Source: Gnetum montanum (taxonomy: Eukaryota > Streptophyta > Gnetopsida > Gnetales > Gnetaceae). From it: a stretch of 64,000 nt of DNA. The stretch spans positions 361,073 through 425,072 of the forward strand of contig MNCI01034296.1 in NCBI GenBank assembly GCA_015680685.1, in the 5' to 3' direction. Below are positions 46,501-58,700 of the stretch, in pieces (position 1 is the stretch's first letter; the number at the start of each line of letters is the position of its first letter). The position numbers were made by a program, and so were the translations under genes. Below the pieces are notes generated by a model. It was not told where the DNA came from and ran no database searches. It saw nothing but the letters and a program-made list of their open reading frames with translations.

Positions 46501-48986
46501 TTAGCATTATAGTGCAGATCCTAGGCAGCACTTGATTTGAAGGGCACTTGAAGATATTTGATGCAGAGGATGAGGATAATGGAGATGTAGGATGACCAAT
46601 TAGAGTAGGTTGTGAGGGATGGAGAGAACTACTGGGCTAGAAGAAAGGTCATTTCCTTGATTTATTATCCAGACCACTTGGTTGAAAAACTAGTAGTGAG
46701 TGTACAGCCCTTGTAGCATTTCATTGTTGTGGCTGTGGAGGAATCTCACCCTACATAGATGGAGTAGAAAGTAATTAGATTGAAGGTGGAGGTGTCAGTG
46801 TAGAGGGATGTGGAGGATGATAAGCATACAGATATGGGTTTTCCCCTTGAGTAGATGATGAATGTGTTCAATGATACTCTAGAGGGTAATAGTGATGTTG
46901 GAATGATGCATGACTTGCAAAACTTCCAGGGGAGATGGCCTGCTAAACATAGTACCAGTATGGATTTGGTTCCTTATACAGGTACTGCTACCTTGGTAGT
47001 GGCATTCCCCATGATTGTGGTTGGTACCATTATTGGTACTATTTATAAGGTTGTGGAGGAGTTCCACTTGGTTAGTAAGCTTGTTGCTGTTGGTGCAACT
47101 ACCTTGGATTGCCTTAAGGGTAAGGCAATCATTTTGGAGCTTGCCTACGTGCTAGGTGAGGATTTAATGTGTACACTCCAGACTCTGGTAAGTGTGACAT
47201 CACAGGGCAACATCCCTTTGGATGTTCATACTAATAGATGTCACATTCAGTTTCCTCATTAGATTCAGACTCCACAACTTCCTTTACTACAACAGCTTTG
47301 CCCTTACCTCTTTAGTAGGCACGTTCAGCTTCTTTTCACCTCTAGCAATTACGATCACTATTTTGTTCTTTGGATTCTTTAGCAATCTTTAAAGCAGTTT
47401 GAAAGTTTCCATCCAAAGCTTCCCATAACTTGTCAACCTTGGTCAAAATATCATAAATTCATTTTTGGATGGGTAAGGTCTTTATGTTCATCACTTCATC
47501 AAGTGGTGACTCCTCCTCATCACAAAATCAAACCTCTCATTTTCTAATAGAAGGGTCCCTGTTATACTCTTCAGCACTTTCCCTTTTTCATAGCTCACCT
47601 TCTTCTTTTGCTACTTGCTCAATTAACCTTTGGATCTGATAATGTCTCAATTCAGACAATCTTCCTTGGGCATACATCCCAAGGGTTCTTCTAGTTTCTA
47701 CACTAATCCCATCTATGATGTGGCAAAGTTGTTCTCTCTAAAAGTAACCATGGCTAGGGCATTAATGTAGGAGTAATATTAGTAGTCCATGGAGGCATCC
47801 AAGGATTCATGTGCTTCTTGTTTCCAACCTTGGATCTATGTTCTCAGATTAGACACTCTGGAGTATGTCTAGCATTTGTCATTAAACAACTCTAACATGG
47901 TACTCCATCTTTGGATAGATTTTGATTTCAAGGACTAGTACCAACTTTCAGCTTCCTTAATAAGTGTCCTTAGGAAAAGTTTGAGTTTCTACCACTCATT
48001 CTCTATGTTTTGTAAGGCACATGTGTCTTAAAAAGCTTGTAGATGTGTCTTTAGATTAGAATTGTATCCCCCCTCACATTTTGAAATATTGTTAATGTCT
48101 AGGCACTTAATACAACTATCCTTCATATGCATGGTCGGGATTTTAACTACCTTTGCAATGTTGAGCATACTTCAAGTTGCCAATAAACATTCATCATCAT
48201 CACTACATTGATGACACTGATGATGGTTTCGACCATCCTTTCGATTTTGATGGTCTTCATGGTCATTATTATTCTGCCAGTCACCTTCATCACGATTATT
48301 TCAATGATGGCTTCCATAAGAACCGTTAGATGAAGAGGAATCTTTAGAATTAGATGAAGAGGATGAAGAGGAAGGTGGATTGCCACCGCCACCATGGTGT
48401 CTACCACCACTCTTACGCTTATTACGATCACCATCCTTAGATCCCTTGTTATTGTGGTGCTTGCCCAAGTCCCTACCTTGGCTATTACTCTTTCCTAAAT
48501 CCATGTTATGAATAGTTGATTGAAGGGTCAAGTTCACACCCTTTTGTCATCAATAGCAAGAGATGGAGAATCTTCATGTTGAGAACCTTCCAAGGGAGGA
48601 TCCTCATTGTCCTATTGATCTAGTAGGAACAAGGCATTAGCCTAATGTTTCCCCTTTGTAGCTTCATGGAGTTTCTTTTAACGTTGATCTCATTTACATT
48701 GTGTTTTAGTGGGATAGTAGTTCCAAGTGTCATATCCATCCACAATGTACTCCTTATGAAGATCTACTATGCCTAACTTTTTAAGGGTTTTGAATAGCAT
48801 TCCAGGCATAAATCAATTAGGGGGCAAGACAAAATTGCCCTCCATATCATGCCACCACATTTGTTCATCTTGATGTAGGATGAAGGTGAAATTTGACACA
48901 AACTCATATGGATGAGTGTATACCACCTTGCATTCTTGTGGGACCAGTGGTTTGGTATCTTTGTGCTTGCAAGAAGAAGAAGACAT
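46501..48986 (-). pseudogene. gag: E4 gag and linker (decayed)
   Basis: ATG at 48986: MSSSSCKHKDTKPLVPQECK, then VVYTHPYEFVSNFTFILHQD, the conserved gag N-terminal block. 48537-48301 encodes HHGGGG and a Ser-rich run (SSSSSSSNSKDSSSS). The gag core is about 48080-47650. The knuckle about 47250-47205 reads CDIY*YEHPKGCCP, with the second Cys codon and the next one mutated. 47200-46500 is Pro/Gln/Tyr-rich. Nonfunctional. Confidence 0.72.
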
Positions 48987-49120
48987 GTTCAAAACAAAAT
49001 AAAATTATTAGTGTGCTTTTATAATTCTATGTATAGTAGGAATGATATCGACCTTTAGGTTTGTACAACGATATAAAGATATTCACTTAGATCTAAATAG
49101 CACATGTTCCATAAACAAAG

Positions 49121-49138
49121 TCCTCGACAACGGTACCA
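49121..49138 (-). other. E4 primer-binding site (tRNA-Asp)
   Basis: On the minus strand TGGTACCGTTGTCGAGGA, four transitions from the tRNA-Asp complement, one base from the LTR. Confidence 0.85.
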
Positions 49139-49139
49139 A

Positions 49140-49537
49140 TGATGAGCAATGAGGTACCCCTACCTCCAACCATACGAATCACAAAGTATTCATGCACAAT
49201 TCAGTCGAATTCTATGGACTTTATTGTTTCCAATGCACTAGTCCTTTAGGAAGTAAATCTAGCCTTAAGGTCAATTGTTGTCTTCCCAATTACACTTGTG
49301 ACATTCGTTGGTATGGTTAAGTGTAACTAAGGCATTCAATTTTTATCATTCTTATGTTTTATAGATGGGTACTTGAATTGTAGATAAAAATGAATTTGAT
49401 TAACTAATCTAAATTAACTAATTAACTAATCATTTAAATAATCCTAACATAAGTATCCCTTCCCACCTTCTGTACACATCTTGAACCCACGTATCCACCA
49501 CTAGGCAACCAAGCACTACGCTACTGGGCGTACCAAG
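49140..49537 (-). repeat. E4 5' LTR, proximal part (split by E5)
   Basis: Starts tgatgagcaatgagg next to the PBS and aligns with the first 400 bp of both E5 LTRs. It stops at ccaag (49533-49537), where E5 begins. The remainder is 62974-63482; together about 907 bp, a complete LTR. Confidence 0.9.
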
Positions 49538-50492
49538 TGATGAGCAATGAGGTACCCCTACATCCAATCATACGAATCACAAAGTGTTCACATGCAACTT
49601 GGTTGAATTCCATGGACTTTATTATTTCTAGTGCACTAGCCCTTTAGGAAGTGAATCTAGCCTTAAGGTCCATCATTGTCCTCCCAATTACACTTGTGAT
49701 GCACGTTGGTATGGTTAAGTGTAACTGAGGCATCCGATTTTTATCATTTTATGTTTTATGTTTTGGGTGCTCGAAATGTAGGTAAAAGGAATTTGATTAA
49801 CTAATCTGAATTAATTAACTAACTATTATTAAGCTAATCCTAACATAAGTATCCATTCCCACTTTCTGTACATGTCCTAAACCCACGTATCCATTGTTGG
49901 GTGACCAAACGTTATGCTATTGGGCATACCAAGCAATAACGTTGCTAGGATTACCAAGTGAATACATGTTATGCTCGAAGTGGTCATACTTATGTATTTA
50001 ATCTATCTAACTTAGTAACCTCATTAATTTAATGACTAGAAAATAATTGTGAAATAATTGTGAAATAATTGAGAATAATTAATAAATAATTGAAAACATT
50101 AAATGCATAAATAAAAGAGCTAATCTATCCAAAGTGCTGCAAGGTTTATCAAAAAGCTCATCTTTATTGCCACACATACTATCGTGCTTAGGTACAACAA
50201 TGCTCAAACAAAAATCCATACACTCAATGATTCCTACTGAGGGCACTTAGGGAAAAAATTCTAACTTTAAAATGGAAAAAAAGCAAGAGCTTCACTACAA
50301 TTGAAATCTAGACTCCCCATAAATGTGATAGGTAGGTGCGTATTTATAGGCAATGGACAGACATCACGTCAATGAGTTATCATCAATGTAGGTCAAAATG
50401 CATTAATGAGGCCTCATGGACAAGGCCTTGTGAATATAATCAGCTGTGTTGATGAGGCCTCGTCAATGCAACCAACCAACGATGACTAATCA
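49538..50492 (-). repeat. E5 3' LTR
   Basis: Left copy of the E5 LTR, next to the PPT. U3 (about 50355-50492) contains 'gatgaggcctcgtcaatgca' type repeats upstream of the reverse-strand TATA (tatttata, about 50340-50347). Confidence 0.92.
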
Positions 50493-50505
50493 TACCCCCA
50501 CGACT
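50493..50505 (-). other. E5 polypurine tract
   Basis: On the minus strand agtcgtgggggta immediately before the LTR start. The 12-mer cagtcgtggggg also occurs at the end of pol in E4. Confidence 0.82.
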
Positions 50506-50743
50506 GAATAAAAACTCATTCTTGAGTTCTTTTAAAAAATTGGGAAGGTATGAGATTATTAATTGACTTTTCTTTCATAAAACAAACTTAACTGACTTGA
50601 CAAAAAATGAAGTGCCCAAGTGTACGAATCAAAACATTACAAAAAATGGTGGTGTTTAGGACACAAAAATTAAACACCATGACATAACTTTCAAAAAATT
50701 GGGACAACACATTCCTTAATGATGTGAAGCTTGTTGGAGAAGA

Positions 50744-53596
50744 TCAAATAGTCCCAAGTGGTGGTGGTTCCTAAGGCTCTGAGGGACCTTCACTGGCTTC
50801 ACGCACTAGATGTGGTTGAGGCTATGGTTGTACTGCTACCACTGCTACTTTAGGTGGAAGGAAAAAAGTATCTATTAGTGCTTTCATTTGTTTCTCCTTA
50901 CGCTTGGGATCATGCACCATTCACGTAGCTTCCCCAATGTGGGTTGGAACGAACACATCCAAAGTACATGGGATTACTAGAAACAACTCCTTGAGGCTAA
51001 TAAACCAAGTAATGGACTATTTGCATTCAATATCAAACACTCGCACTATGTTATTTAGCTCCTAATAGTCATTCATCCATTTGGCTAGGTCCTTGATGAT
51101 GCATTGTTGGTCTGTGAATCATCCTTTGAGGATTTTGAGTTTAGCGTTAGCAATTTCAAGCTTTTCATTACTATCTTTGTGGTGTTTGAACTTGGCATTG
51201 TATAGCAAATATGAGCTAGCCACCTACTTCTCCAACTCTAACCATGGCCATCTAGCTATCAGCATTGCCAAGTTTGCCTAACAAAGATTGGCCAACTCCA
51301 TTATTCTGTCATTTCTTCAATTTGCAACTCCTTTAAGCGAATCTTTGCTTTGTTGTAGGCATCAATCCTGTTAAGGATGGGCTGCCACATCTCTCTTCCT
51401 TACTAGAGTTACTAGAGGGCTTCGTTATCTTTAGCCTTTGCCATCTGGATTTCTTTTTCATTAGTTTTTTTTTGCAAGCCAACTTGGTCCCTGTATTGAT
51501 TTTTCACTCTTTCAAACTTGATAGCTTCATTCCTCCAGGCGGTGATTTCAATGGAAAATGTTTCTCACAAGATGCACACCTCCTCCATTGATAGACTTTG
51601 ATTCTCTGTGGCCAATTTTGTTAATTTAGTGTCGACTCTAGCAAGCTACTCCTACTGTTGATGAATAAATTCCTACATTTGATCTCTTTAAGCATCAACA
51701 TTTCGCAGGAGATGATTTTATGTGGTTAATGTCTCATTTTCCTGGCACATCTGATTTAAGTTCTTCTTAATTAAATGTATTTTAGCTTCTACCATGGACT
51801 ATTTGAAGATGGCCATTCTTGCTTGCTCCTCAGCCTTTTGAAGTTGTTCCTGAATCTATTTAATAGCTTCATCTCTTGTCATTGCCAAGCTGAGGATTGT
51901 TTGCTCTGCAAGTTAGGCACAAAGTTCAGTAACCTCTGTGGCCAAGCTTTGATTTCACTCTTGGGCCATTTTTAGTTGCCCTTCCAAAATGATGCATTTT
52001 CCCCTTGCATTTAGTAGCTCAAACTGGGTTGCAATGATGTTCTATGGACGATCAAAGATATTCAAAGTCAGTTGCTCATTTCCCACCAATCATTCCAATA
52101 GTTGTTCATGTTGAGCTACGTTCATTTTCTTGTTGACCATGGCTGCAAACATCTACACATCTTGGAGTGTCGATATGTTTGGTACAGATGCTGCTAATGC
52201 ATTTAGTGCTTCAACTACATGATCAGCTACCACTTCTGCCACTATTTCCTATCCTTGGTGTTGCATCACCAAGATAATTGTCTCTTCACCTTTCTCTAAC
52301 CTCACTGAGAAAGTGGTGGCATTCCAAGAGATTTTTGGGAATAAATGATGCGTTGCTAGTGGCACTGTCACCTCTCGAGCATTGGGATATAACCTCAAAG
52401 GCAATTGCATTCTTCGAGTAGAGAAAATGAAAGCACCCCTCTCCATCTGGCTAGTTATTCAAGCCATCTCATTAAGGTGACTCATTTCTATCTGATATAC
52501 AAATGGATCTACCCTAGTCATTCCTTCTTGTTGCTCTTATTCACTCAAAAACTATTCTCAGAGTTGTCATAGATGCTCAAGGACTACACAAGCCTCTGGT
52601 GTTGTCTCCTAAGTGGATGGTGGCAATGACAGCTCCTCTTCTTGAATGGCTACTGGCATTTTGCCCTTCATTATTTCTATCCATGAGGCCAAGGGAGTAT
52701 ACCTGAGAGTGTCGTTGGAATAGCTAACAATACCTGCCCTTTTACAAAGTTTTCTTATCAGGCATGGAAAGGGTAGGGTCCTCCTTCCATGTTTGTTCTC
52801 CTTGAAATGCTTCTCAATCTCCAAATAGATTAACTGTGGAAGGTTAACAAGAAATTTCCTACTTAGAGTGGTGCATGCACGAGTAGAGAAGGTAATCACC
52901 TTACTTGGCCTCACTATTGGATTGAGATAATAGGTCACAAGCTTGAAATAAATTCACTCCACTAGTGTGAGCTGTCATACTCCTTACGGTCCACCTTGTA
53001 ACATCGTTGGGTCCACTCCCTTTTTACCTCAGGGACACCTTTTGTTGATATTTCTACTAGCTATGTTTCAATGTCAAGCAACCCTAGTGCCTATGTGATG
53101 GCCTCCATCGAATAGGACACTTGAACATCCTTGATCTTCACAACAGACCTTGGCCTTTAGCTATTCTAGAAGAGATAAGCCTCTCCCATGTACCACTCCC
53201 CACTATTCATGATGATTGGCCACATGGGAGAGGTTTTTAATTGTGTTCTGACATCTCTTGGAGCTTTCTCCAAAAATGGCCTAAAGTTTATTTCTTGAAG
53301 AACTGATCTTTGGAGCTCTTGAGACTTGATGATGTCTAGGTAGGCTTGAGTCAGAGTGACCTCCAATCTAGGCATAGGTCCAAGCGCTTCTCCTCATTGA
53401 GATTGTTCAATAGGCACTTCTTCTTCTAGAATTTGTTGAACAAATTCCACTTCAGGTTCTGTCCAAAGAGATCCCATTACATGGGTCACCTCTTATTGTT
53501 CTTGGCCTTGTTCCTACTAGGCCCTTCTAGCTCTAGGTTGTTTCTCCCGTGGTTGCAAGTTTCTCCTTCTTGTGAGCACTTTTGTTTCGGTGCCAT
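50744..53596 (-). pseudogene. E5 accessory ORF (post-pol), nearly full length, decayed
   Basis: ATG at 53596 follows the acceptor gtgattatag; the stop TGA is at 50746-50744, so about 950 codons. Order: a basic N terminus (MAPKQKCSQ, and a TRRRNLQPREKQPRARR stretch in a shifted frame); 53375-53166 with LEVTLTQAYLDIIKSQELQ and SPMWPIIMNSGEWYMGE; 52938-52609 with VITFSTRACTTLSRKF, LPQLIYLEIEKHFKE and LPFPCLIRKLCKRAGIV (similar to the 'putative plant transposon protein' domain, PF20167 from memory); then to 50900 a long Lys/Glu-rich coiled coil; end EPPPLGTI. No transmembrane span seen. A nuclear coiled-coil protein is suggested, not shown. Confidence 0.68.
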
Positions 53597-53904
53597 CTAT
53601 AATCACAATAGAACCATGGATTAGCAATTATTGTGTAACCTTAAAATAGTTGGGATACCTTAACTCTTGAATGTAGTTACACTTGGCTAAGTTATGATTA
53701 TGGCTGATTTAATCAACTTAATTTTTATTTCTATTTACACCTTATCATTGATAAATCATCTCGGAGGTTGTTGGAAGTGTTAACTTGGAAAAAGTTGATA
53801 TTTATGTATGATTAAAGTTACTAACCCTTAGGGAAGTTAGAAATTTTTTTAAAAAATTGCATTGGAAACCTTAAGGTTTGTGGCCCCCACGATAAAGATC
53901 TTAC
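53597..53904 (-). other. E5 intron ahead of the accessory ORF
   Basis: Minus-strand donor ccgaag|gtaagatc (GT at 53904-53903) and acceptor gtgattatag (AG at 53598-53597) give a 308 nt intron ending exactly at the ATG. E4 shares both sites. Predicted from consensus only. Confidence 0.58.
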
Positions 53905-54039
53905 CTTCGGTAAGTGCAAGATCTAAAAATGGAATGATTTGGACAAATAATTTGAAAGTTATGGGCTCTAGGCTTTGAAAAATTGCAAAAATTCCCCATG
54001 TGTTATGAGCAAATAACAAAAAATTCCAAAGTGCTCAGC

Positions 54040-54150
54040 AATATATATAGAGTTTTTGTATTGCATCAGCGAGGCCTCAATGATGGGGCCCCATCAATGG
54101 GGTTGGCTACATCAACGACGCAATTGTTAATCACCCTTGACTTTGCTCAA
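54040..54150 (-). promoter_or_regulatory. E5 internal U3-like repeats with TATA box
   Basis: TATA (atatatatag, 54041-54050). Upstream on the minus strand lie 'gcatcagcgaggcctc' and 'ttggctacatcaacgacgc'. The E5 U3 has 'gcatcgacgaggcatc' and 'gttggctgcatcaacgagg' (62845-62930). A leader of roughly 100 nt would run to the donor at 53904. Confidence 0.58.
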
Positions 54151-55709
54151 AATTTCAAAAGACAAGGAGTTTTCTGATGAAATTGGGATCAAATGAAAGC
54201 TTAGAAGACCAAGAATAGTATGAAATCATGAAAAGAGGGCATTGAAGTTTATAAATTTGAAAAAATGGAGAAAAATTAATTTAATGGATGAATGTAATGA
54301 AAGATTAGGGAGATTGAGCGATTTAAAAAATGGAAAATATGAAATATAGGATTGTAATGATGTGAAAGGTAAGGAACCTTAACTAATCAAGCCAAAAGCT
54401 ATGTAAGTAGGTTCTCCCCATAGTAGGCTCATCCCCCTTTTGCCCTTACATAACCTCAACTAAGGAGTTTGTGGGCCCCATAGTCAACTTAATGATCATG
54501 ATAAGTTAAGGACCAACCCAAAAGAATCCATTCAAGAATTCCAATACATTAGACTAAGACATAGAGCATAACATAGAACCTGGTAGTAAGGTGAGTTATG
54601 GCAGCATGGATGGATGATAGAGAAGGGTGGGATGGAGTTCCAAATTGAGGTCATAAGAAGTCCCTTGTGGATTTGAGGTTAAAATCACCCAAGAAGTTCC
54701 ATCCTCAGTCTAGACTAAAACCATCCGCTTTTAGTGACTTCACATCACCACTCTAAGACTAATCCACCCACTCGAGACACAAGAGTGCCCTCATAAGACA
54801 ACCACCATTCCAAAAGAGGAGAGAGAGGTAAGAAGTGAGAGAGAGAGAGGGCCTTAGTTAGAGGGGACCTTCAGGCATAGGTGTATGTTGCTCGAGTTCC
54901 ATAACCGGTGCTTGTAGCCATTTTATTTGTCTAAGGGGTGTGCTTTGAATTCCCATTATGTTTTGCTTTGTTTTTTGTTTTTTGGAAATGGGAACCACAC
55001 CATGCGAGGACTTTATTCATGTCGAAGGGATGTGCTTTGAATTCCCATCATTTTTTTGAATGATGGGAACCACACCATGCAACGATGTTATTTAGCTTAC
55101 TATCATTGGGTGGTACACAACAATAAGAAGTCCACAAAAACACTCAAGCTCTCAAGCATAAAGAAGAGTACAAAGAGTATTAAGTCCCCTTGAAGTCACA
55201 CCCTTCTCAAAGCTTTGGATTCTTCGCAATTTCGGAACTACCAAGGTCACCAATTAACTAAAAGTTTCTTTAATGAAAAAGGAACCTCAAATTTCTAGAA
55301 TAAGGAAAACCATAGAGTTATTTTGGATGGGTGGATGACATAGACTCATTGCTTGTCCCATGAAAAATAAACCATGTCAAAGTCATCAGACATCAGAATT
55401 CAAAAATAGAAACTAGACATCAACAATCACACATTAAGCACAAACCATCATTAGTAAACAGCAACAGTAGCATTGTGTCCTATAACAATAAAGTAGATTT
55501 ATTAGCATAAATGAGAAAATATCACTTAATCAAAAGAAACACAAGAGACAAAATAAAGTAAAATATATAAAAAAGTGTAAAATAATCAAAAAAATTTAAA
55601 TGTACTAAAAAATGGTATAAATTTAGAAAAATTTGTAAATCAAAAATTTGTAAAATCAAAAATGTGAAAAACAAATAGGGTAAAAAAAGTTGAGAGGCCA
55701 TGCTAATGG
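54151..55709 (-). other. E5 post-pol spacer with conserved blocks
   Basis: Noncoding. Block B about 54403-54460, block A about 54866-54885 (ccttcaggcataggtgtatg), two 'gggaaccacaccatgc' repeats (about 54990 and 55064) and the T-rich tract after pol (55500-55700, minus strand). Confidence 0.5.
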
Positions 55710-58700
55710 TTAGCATGGATGGCCATCTCCACCACAACTGAGTTGGAAGGAGGAGATCTGAAAAATAGAATGTGGTTGTCCATCAAGTGAGGTGGTATTT
55801 ACACTGGCTAATCTTGGTTCTAGGAAAGGCTTAACTTGTTGGATATTGACTAGGTGCTTTTTACTTGGACTATCAGATTTGTAAATTATCATGGCCCCAA
55901 AGGAGAAGGTTTGATCAATTATATAAGGTCCTTCCCACAATGTTTGAAATTTTGCCTTTTGAGGTACATGTGTAGGGTTCCAGTAAAGGACCTTATCTCT
56001 TGGTTGAAACCTTACTTTCCTAATTCTATGGTCATGGCATCGCTTGCTAAATGCTTTGTTCACCTCATTGAAAGATAGGGCCACTAAAATATTTTTTTCT
56101 AACACATTCAAATTGATCAATCTCTTCTTCTATGCTAAACTTAGGTCAAGGTTTAGATCACAGGCCATTGAGAGTGTACGGAGCTCAAATTGAATTAGGA
56201 GTGTTGGAAGTTTTCCATACACTAACTCATAGGGAGAATATCCAATAGGAAATTTCCAAGTTGATTGATAAGCCCAGAGAGCATCATTAAGTTTTGTGCT
56301 CTAATCCTTCCTATATTTGCTAATGGTTTGTATTAATATTTTAATAATCTCCGAGTTGGTTACCTCTACTTGACTATTGGCTTGGGGGTGGTAAGGTGTT
56401 GTTAATTTATGTTCTACCCCTTAGCATTGCATTAATTTTTTAAATGTGGCACCTGTGAAATGAGTTCCATTGTCAAAAATTAGTGAACATAGCACCCCCA
56501 AACCTATTGATGATCTGTTGTTAGATAAATCCAGTGGCAATGAATGATGTGCAGTCTGTAATGGCTGCTGCTTCAATCCATTTTGTGCAATAGTCAACTA
56601 CTACTATAACATATGTTTTTCCATTAGACATGGGTGTTATGGAACCCATGAATTTAATGCCCCATATGTCGAAAGGTTTTAATGGTTGAATCCATAGTTG
56701 AGGACCTTCCATCCAAGCAGTCATCCCCCCATCATGTTGACAATGTTCGCAAGACTTGACAAACTAGTGGGCATCCCTAAAGATTGTGGGCCAATAGTAC
56801 CCTACCATTAGGATTTTTATGGCTGTGCATCTCACTGCATAGTGGCCTCCACAAGGTCCTTCATGAACATCCTATAGAACACGTAATTGATCTTCATCAA
56901 GGACATACCAATGAATTAGGCCATCAATGCACACCTTGTAAAGGTGTCCATTAATTTTTATGAAGTATTTGACTCAATGAAGAAATTGTTGTTTTTCCCT
57001 AAAATCCAAGTCTTGTGGTATCTCTTGAGTGACTAGACATGTGAGGATGCCATTATACCATACTGCTTTTTTAGGAATTTGTTCATTTATTGCACCAATA
57101 AAGAGGATTTTGTCTAGAAATTGATCAGAGAGTGGGCTCTCCTCCTCTTTGTTATCCCATCTTAAGTAAGAGAGATGGTTAGCGATCACATTCTCAGTCC
57201 CTTTTCGATCTACCATGGTAATATCAAATTCCTACAAGATCATAAGCTACCATATAACACGAGGGCTTACTATTGGCTTATTCATAAGAAACCAAATTGC
57301 ACTATGGTTTGTATGTACAAATATTTTGTAACCTAGCACATAATGTCTAAACGTTTCTCACACATACACCACTGCCATTAATTCTTTCTCTGTGGTGATG
57401 TAATTTAACTATGCTCCCATAATGCTTCAACTTGTATAATGAATATAATATGGATGTTTCTTATCATCCATTTGCGTGAGCATGACTTCCAAAGCATAGT
57501 TAGATGCATTTTTCATGACATGAAATGGTTTGAACCAATCAGGTGCTTGTAGGATTGGTGTTTCTACAAATTTCTCTTTTAATTATTGGAATGCATTTTC
57601 ACATTCCTTGGTCCATATGAAAGGTGCATCTTTCTTGGTAAGCTCTACCAATGGTTTAGCAATCCTAGAGAAATTCTTAATAAAGCACTGGTAGTAACTA
57701 GTGTGTCCAAGGAATGACCAAACATATTTGATGGTCTCTAGTTGATGTGTTATTCCTTGGATGACCCTTGTCTTTTCTAAGTCTACCTTAATCCCTTTCT
57801 ACAAAATTCGGTGCCCAAGCATAATGCCTTCTTAGATCATGAGATGGTGTTTTTGCCAGTTGAGCCATAGGTTTGTCTCAACACATCTCTTTAGTACTTG
57901 CTCAAGTCGGTCCAAAGCTTGCTCAAAGGTAGCTCCATAAGTGGAGTAGTTTTCCATGAAAACTTCAACACCACTACCAATTTGTTGTTGAAAGATACTA
58001 GGGACTAAGCGTTGAAATGTTGCAGGGGCATTGTGTAGACCAAATGGCATTTTACAGTATGCAAAAGTCCCCCAAGGACTCATGAATGTCGTCTTGGCTT
58101 AGTCTTCAGGCACAATTTGGATTTGTCCAAGAAACTATAATAACAATGCCTAGATATGGTGTTTAATACTTGATCCATGAATGGAAAAGGAAAGTGATCC
58201 TTAAATGTTGTCATGTTTAACAACCTAAAGTCAATGCAAACCCACCATTTACCATCCTTCTTTGGTATAATTACAAGTGGGTTAACCAACTTACTATCCA
58301 CAATTGGATAGATAAACCTGCCTTGAGGAGTTGCTCTATTTCCTCCTTAACAATTTGCTTCAATTTGGGGTTTAGCCACCTTTGCGACTACCTTCTAGGC
58401 TTCATGGCCAAGTGAGTGTAAATGCAATGTTGGCATATCCTTGGATTGATTCCTATTAATTTTGGATATGACCAAGCAAAAGCTATTAACCATTTATTCA
58501 CCACTTTCAAAAACTTTTCTTTTTTTTCAAGAGAAAGTTTGGCATTAATGATGACTGATTTACCTTTCTTTAAAAATGCATATTCCATTTCGAATGGTAA
58601 AGTTTTTAGTTCTAAGGGCTCTTGCTTGAAGTGATCATGGATCTCCACCTCTTCCCAAATAGTTAATATCATCTTCATTAGAGAGTTGGGAATGGACTTG

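Larger units (their letters stand above)
38512..49139 (-). mobile_element. E4 body: Athila-like retrotransposon, left end missing
   Basis: Minus-strand element. From right to left: PBS, gag, pol, spacer, U3-like promoter, leader with intron, accessory ORF, cut at 38511 by E2. The 5' LTR is 49140-49537 plus 62974-63482, split by E5. The C-terminal part of the accessory ORF, PPT and 3' LTR should lie left of E2 but are not found there. Confidence 0.8.

Noticed and set aside
46855-47262. 135-codon plus-strand frame (MMNVFNDTLEGNS...) and its twin at 59849-60070
   Set aside because: Both are antisense shadows of the gag knuckle and Pro/Gln-rich linker of E4 and E5; their similarity to each other only reflects element homology.
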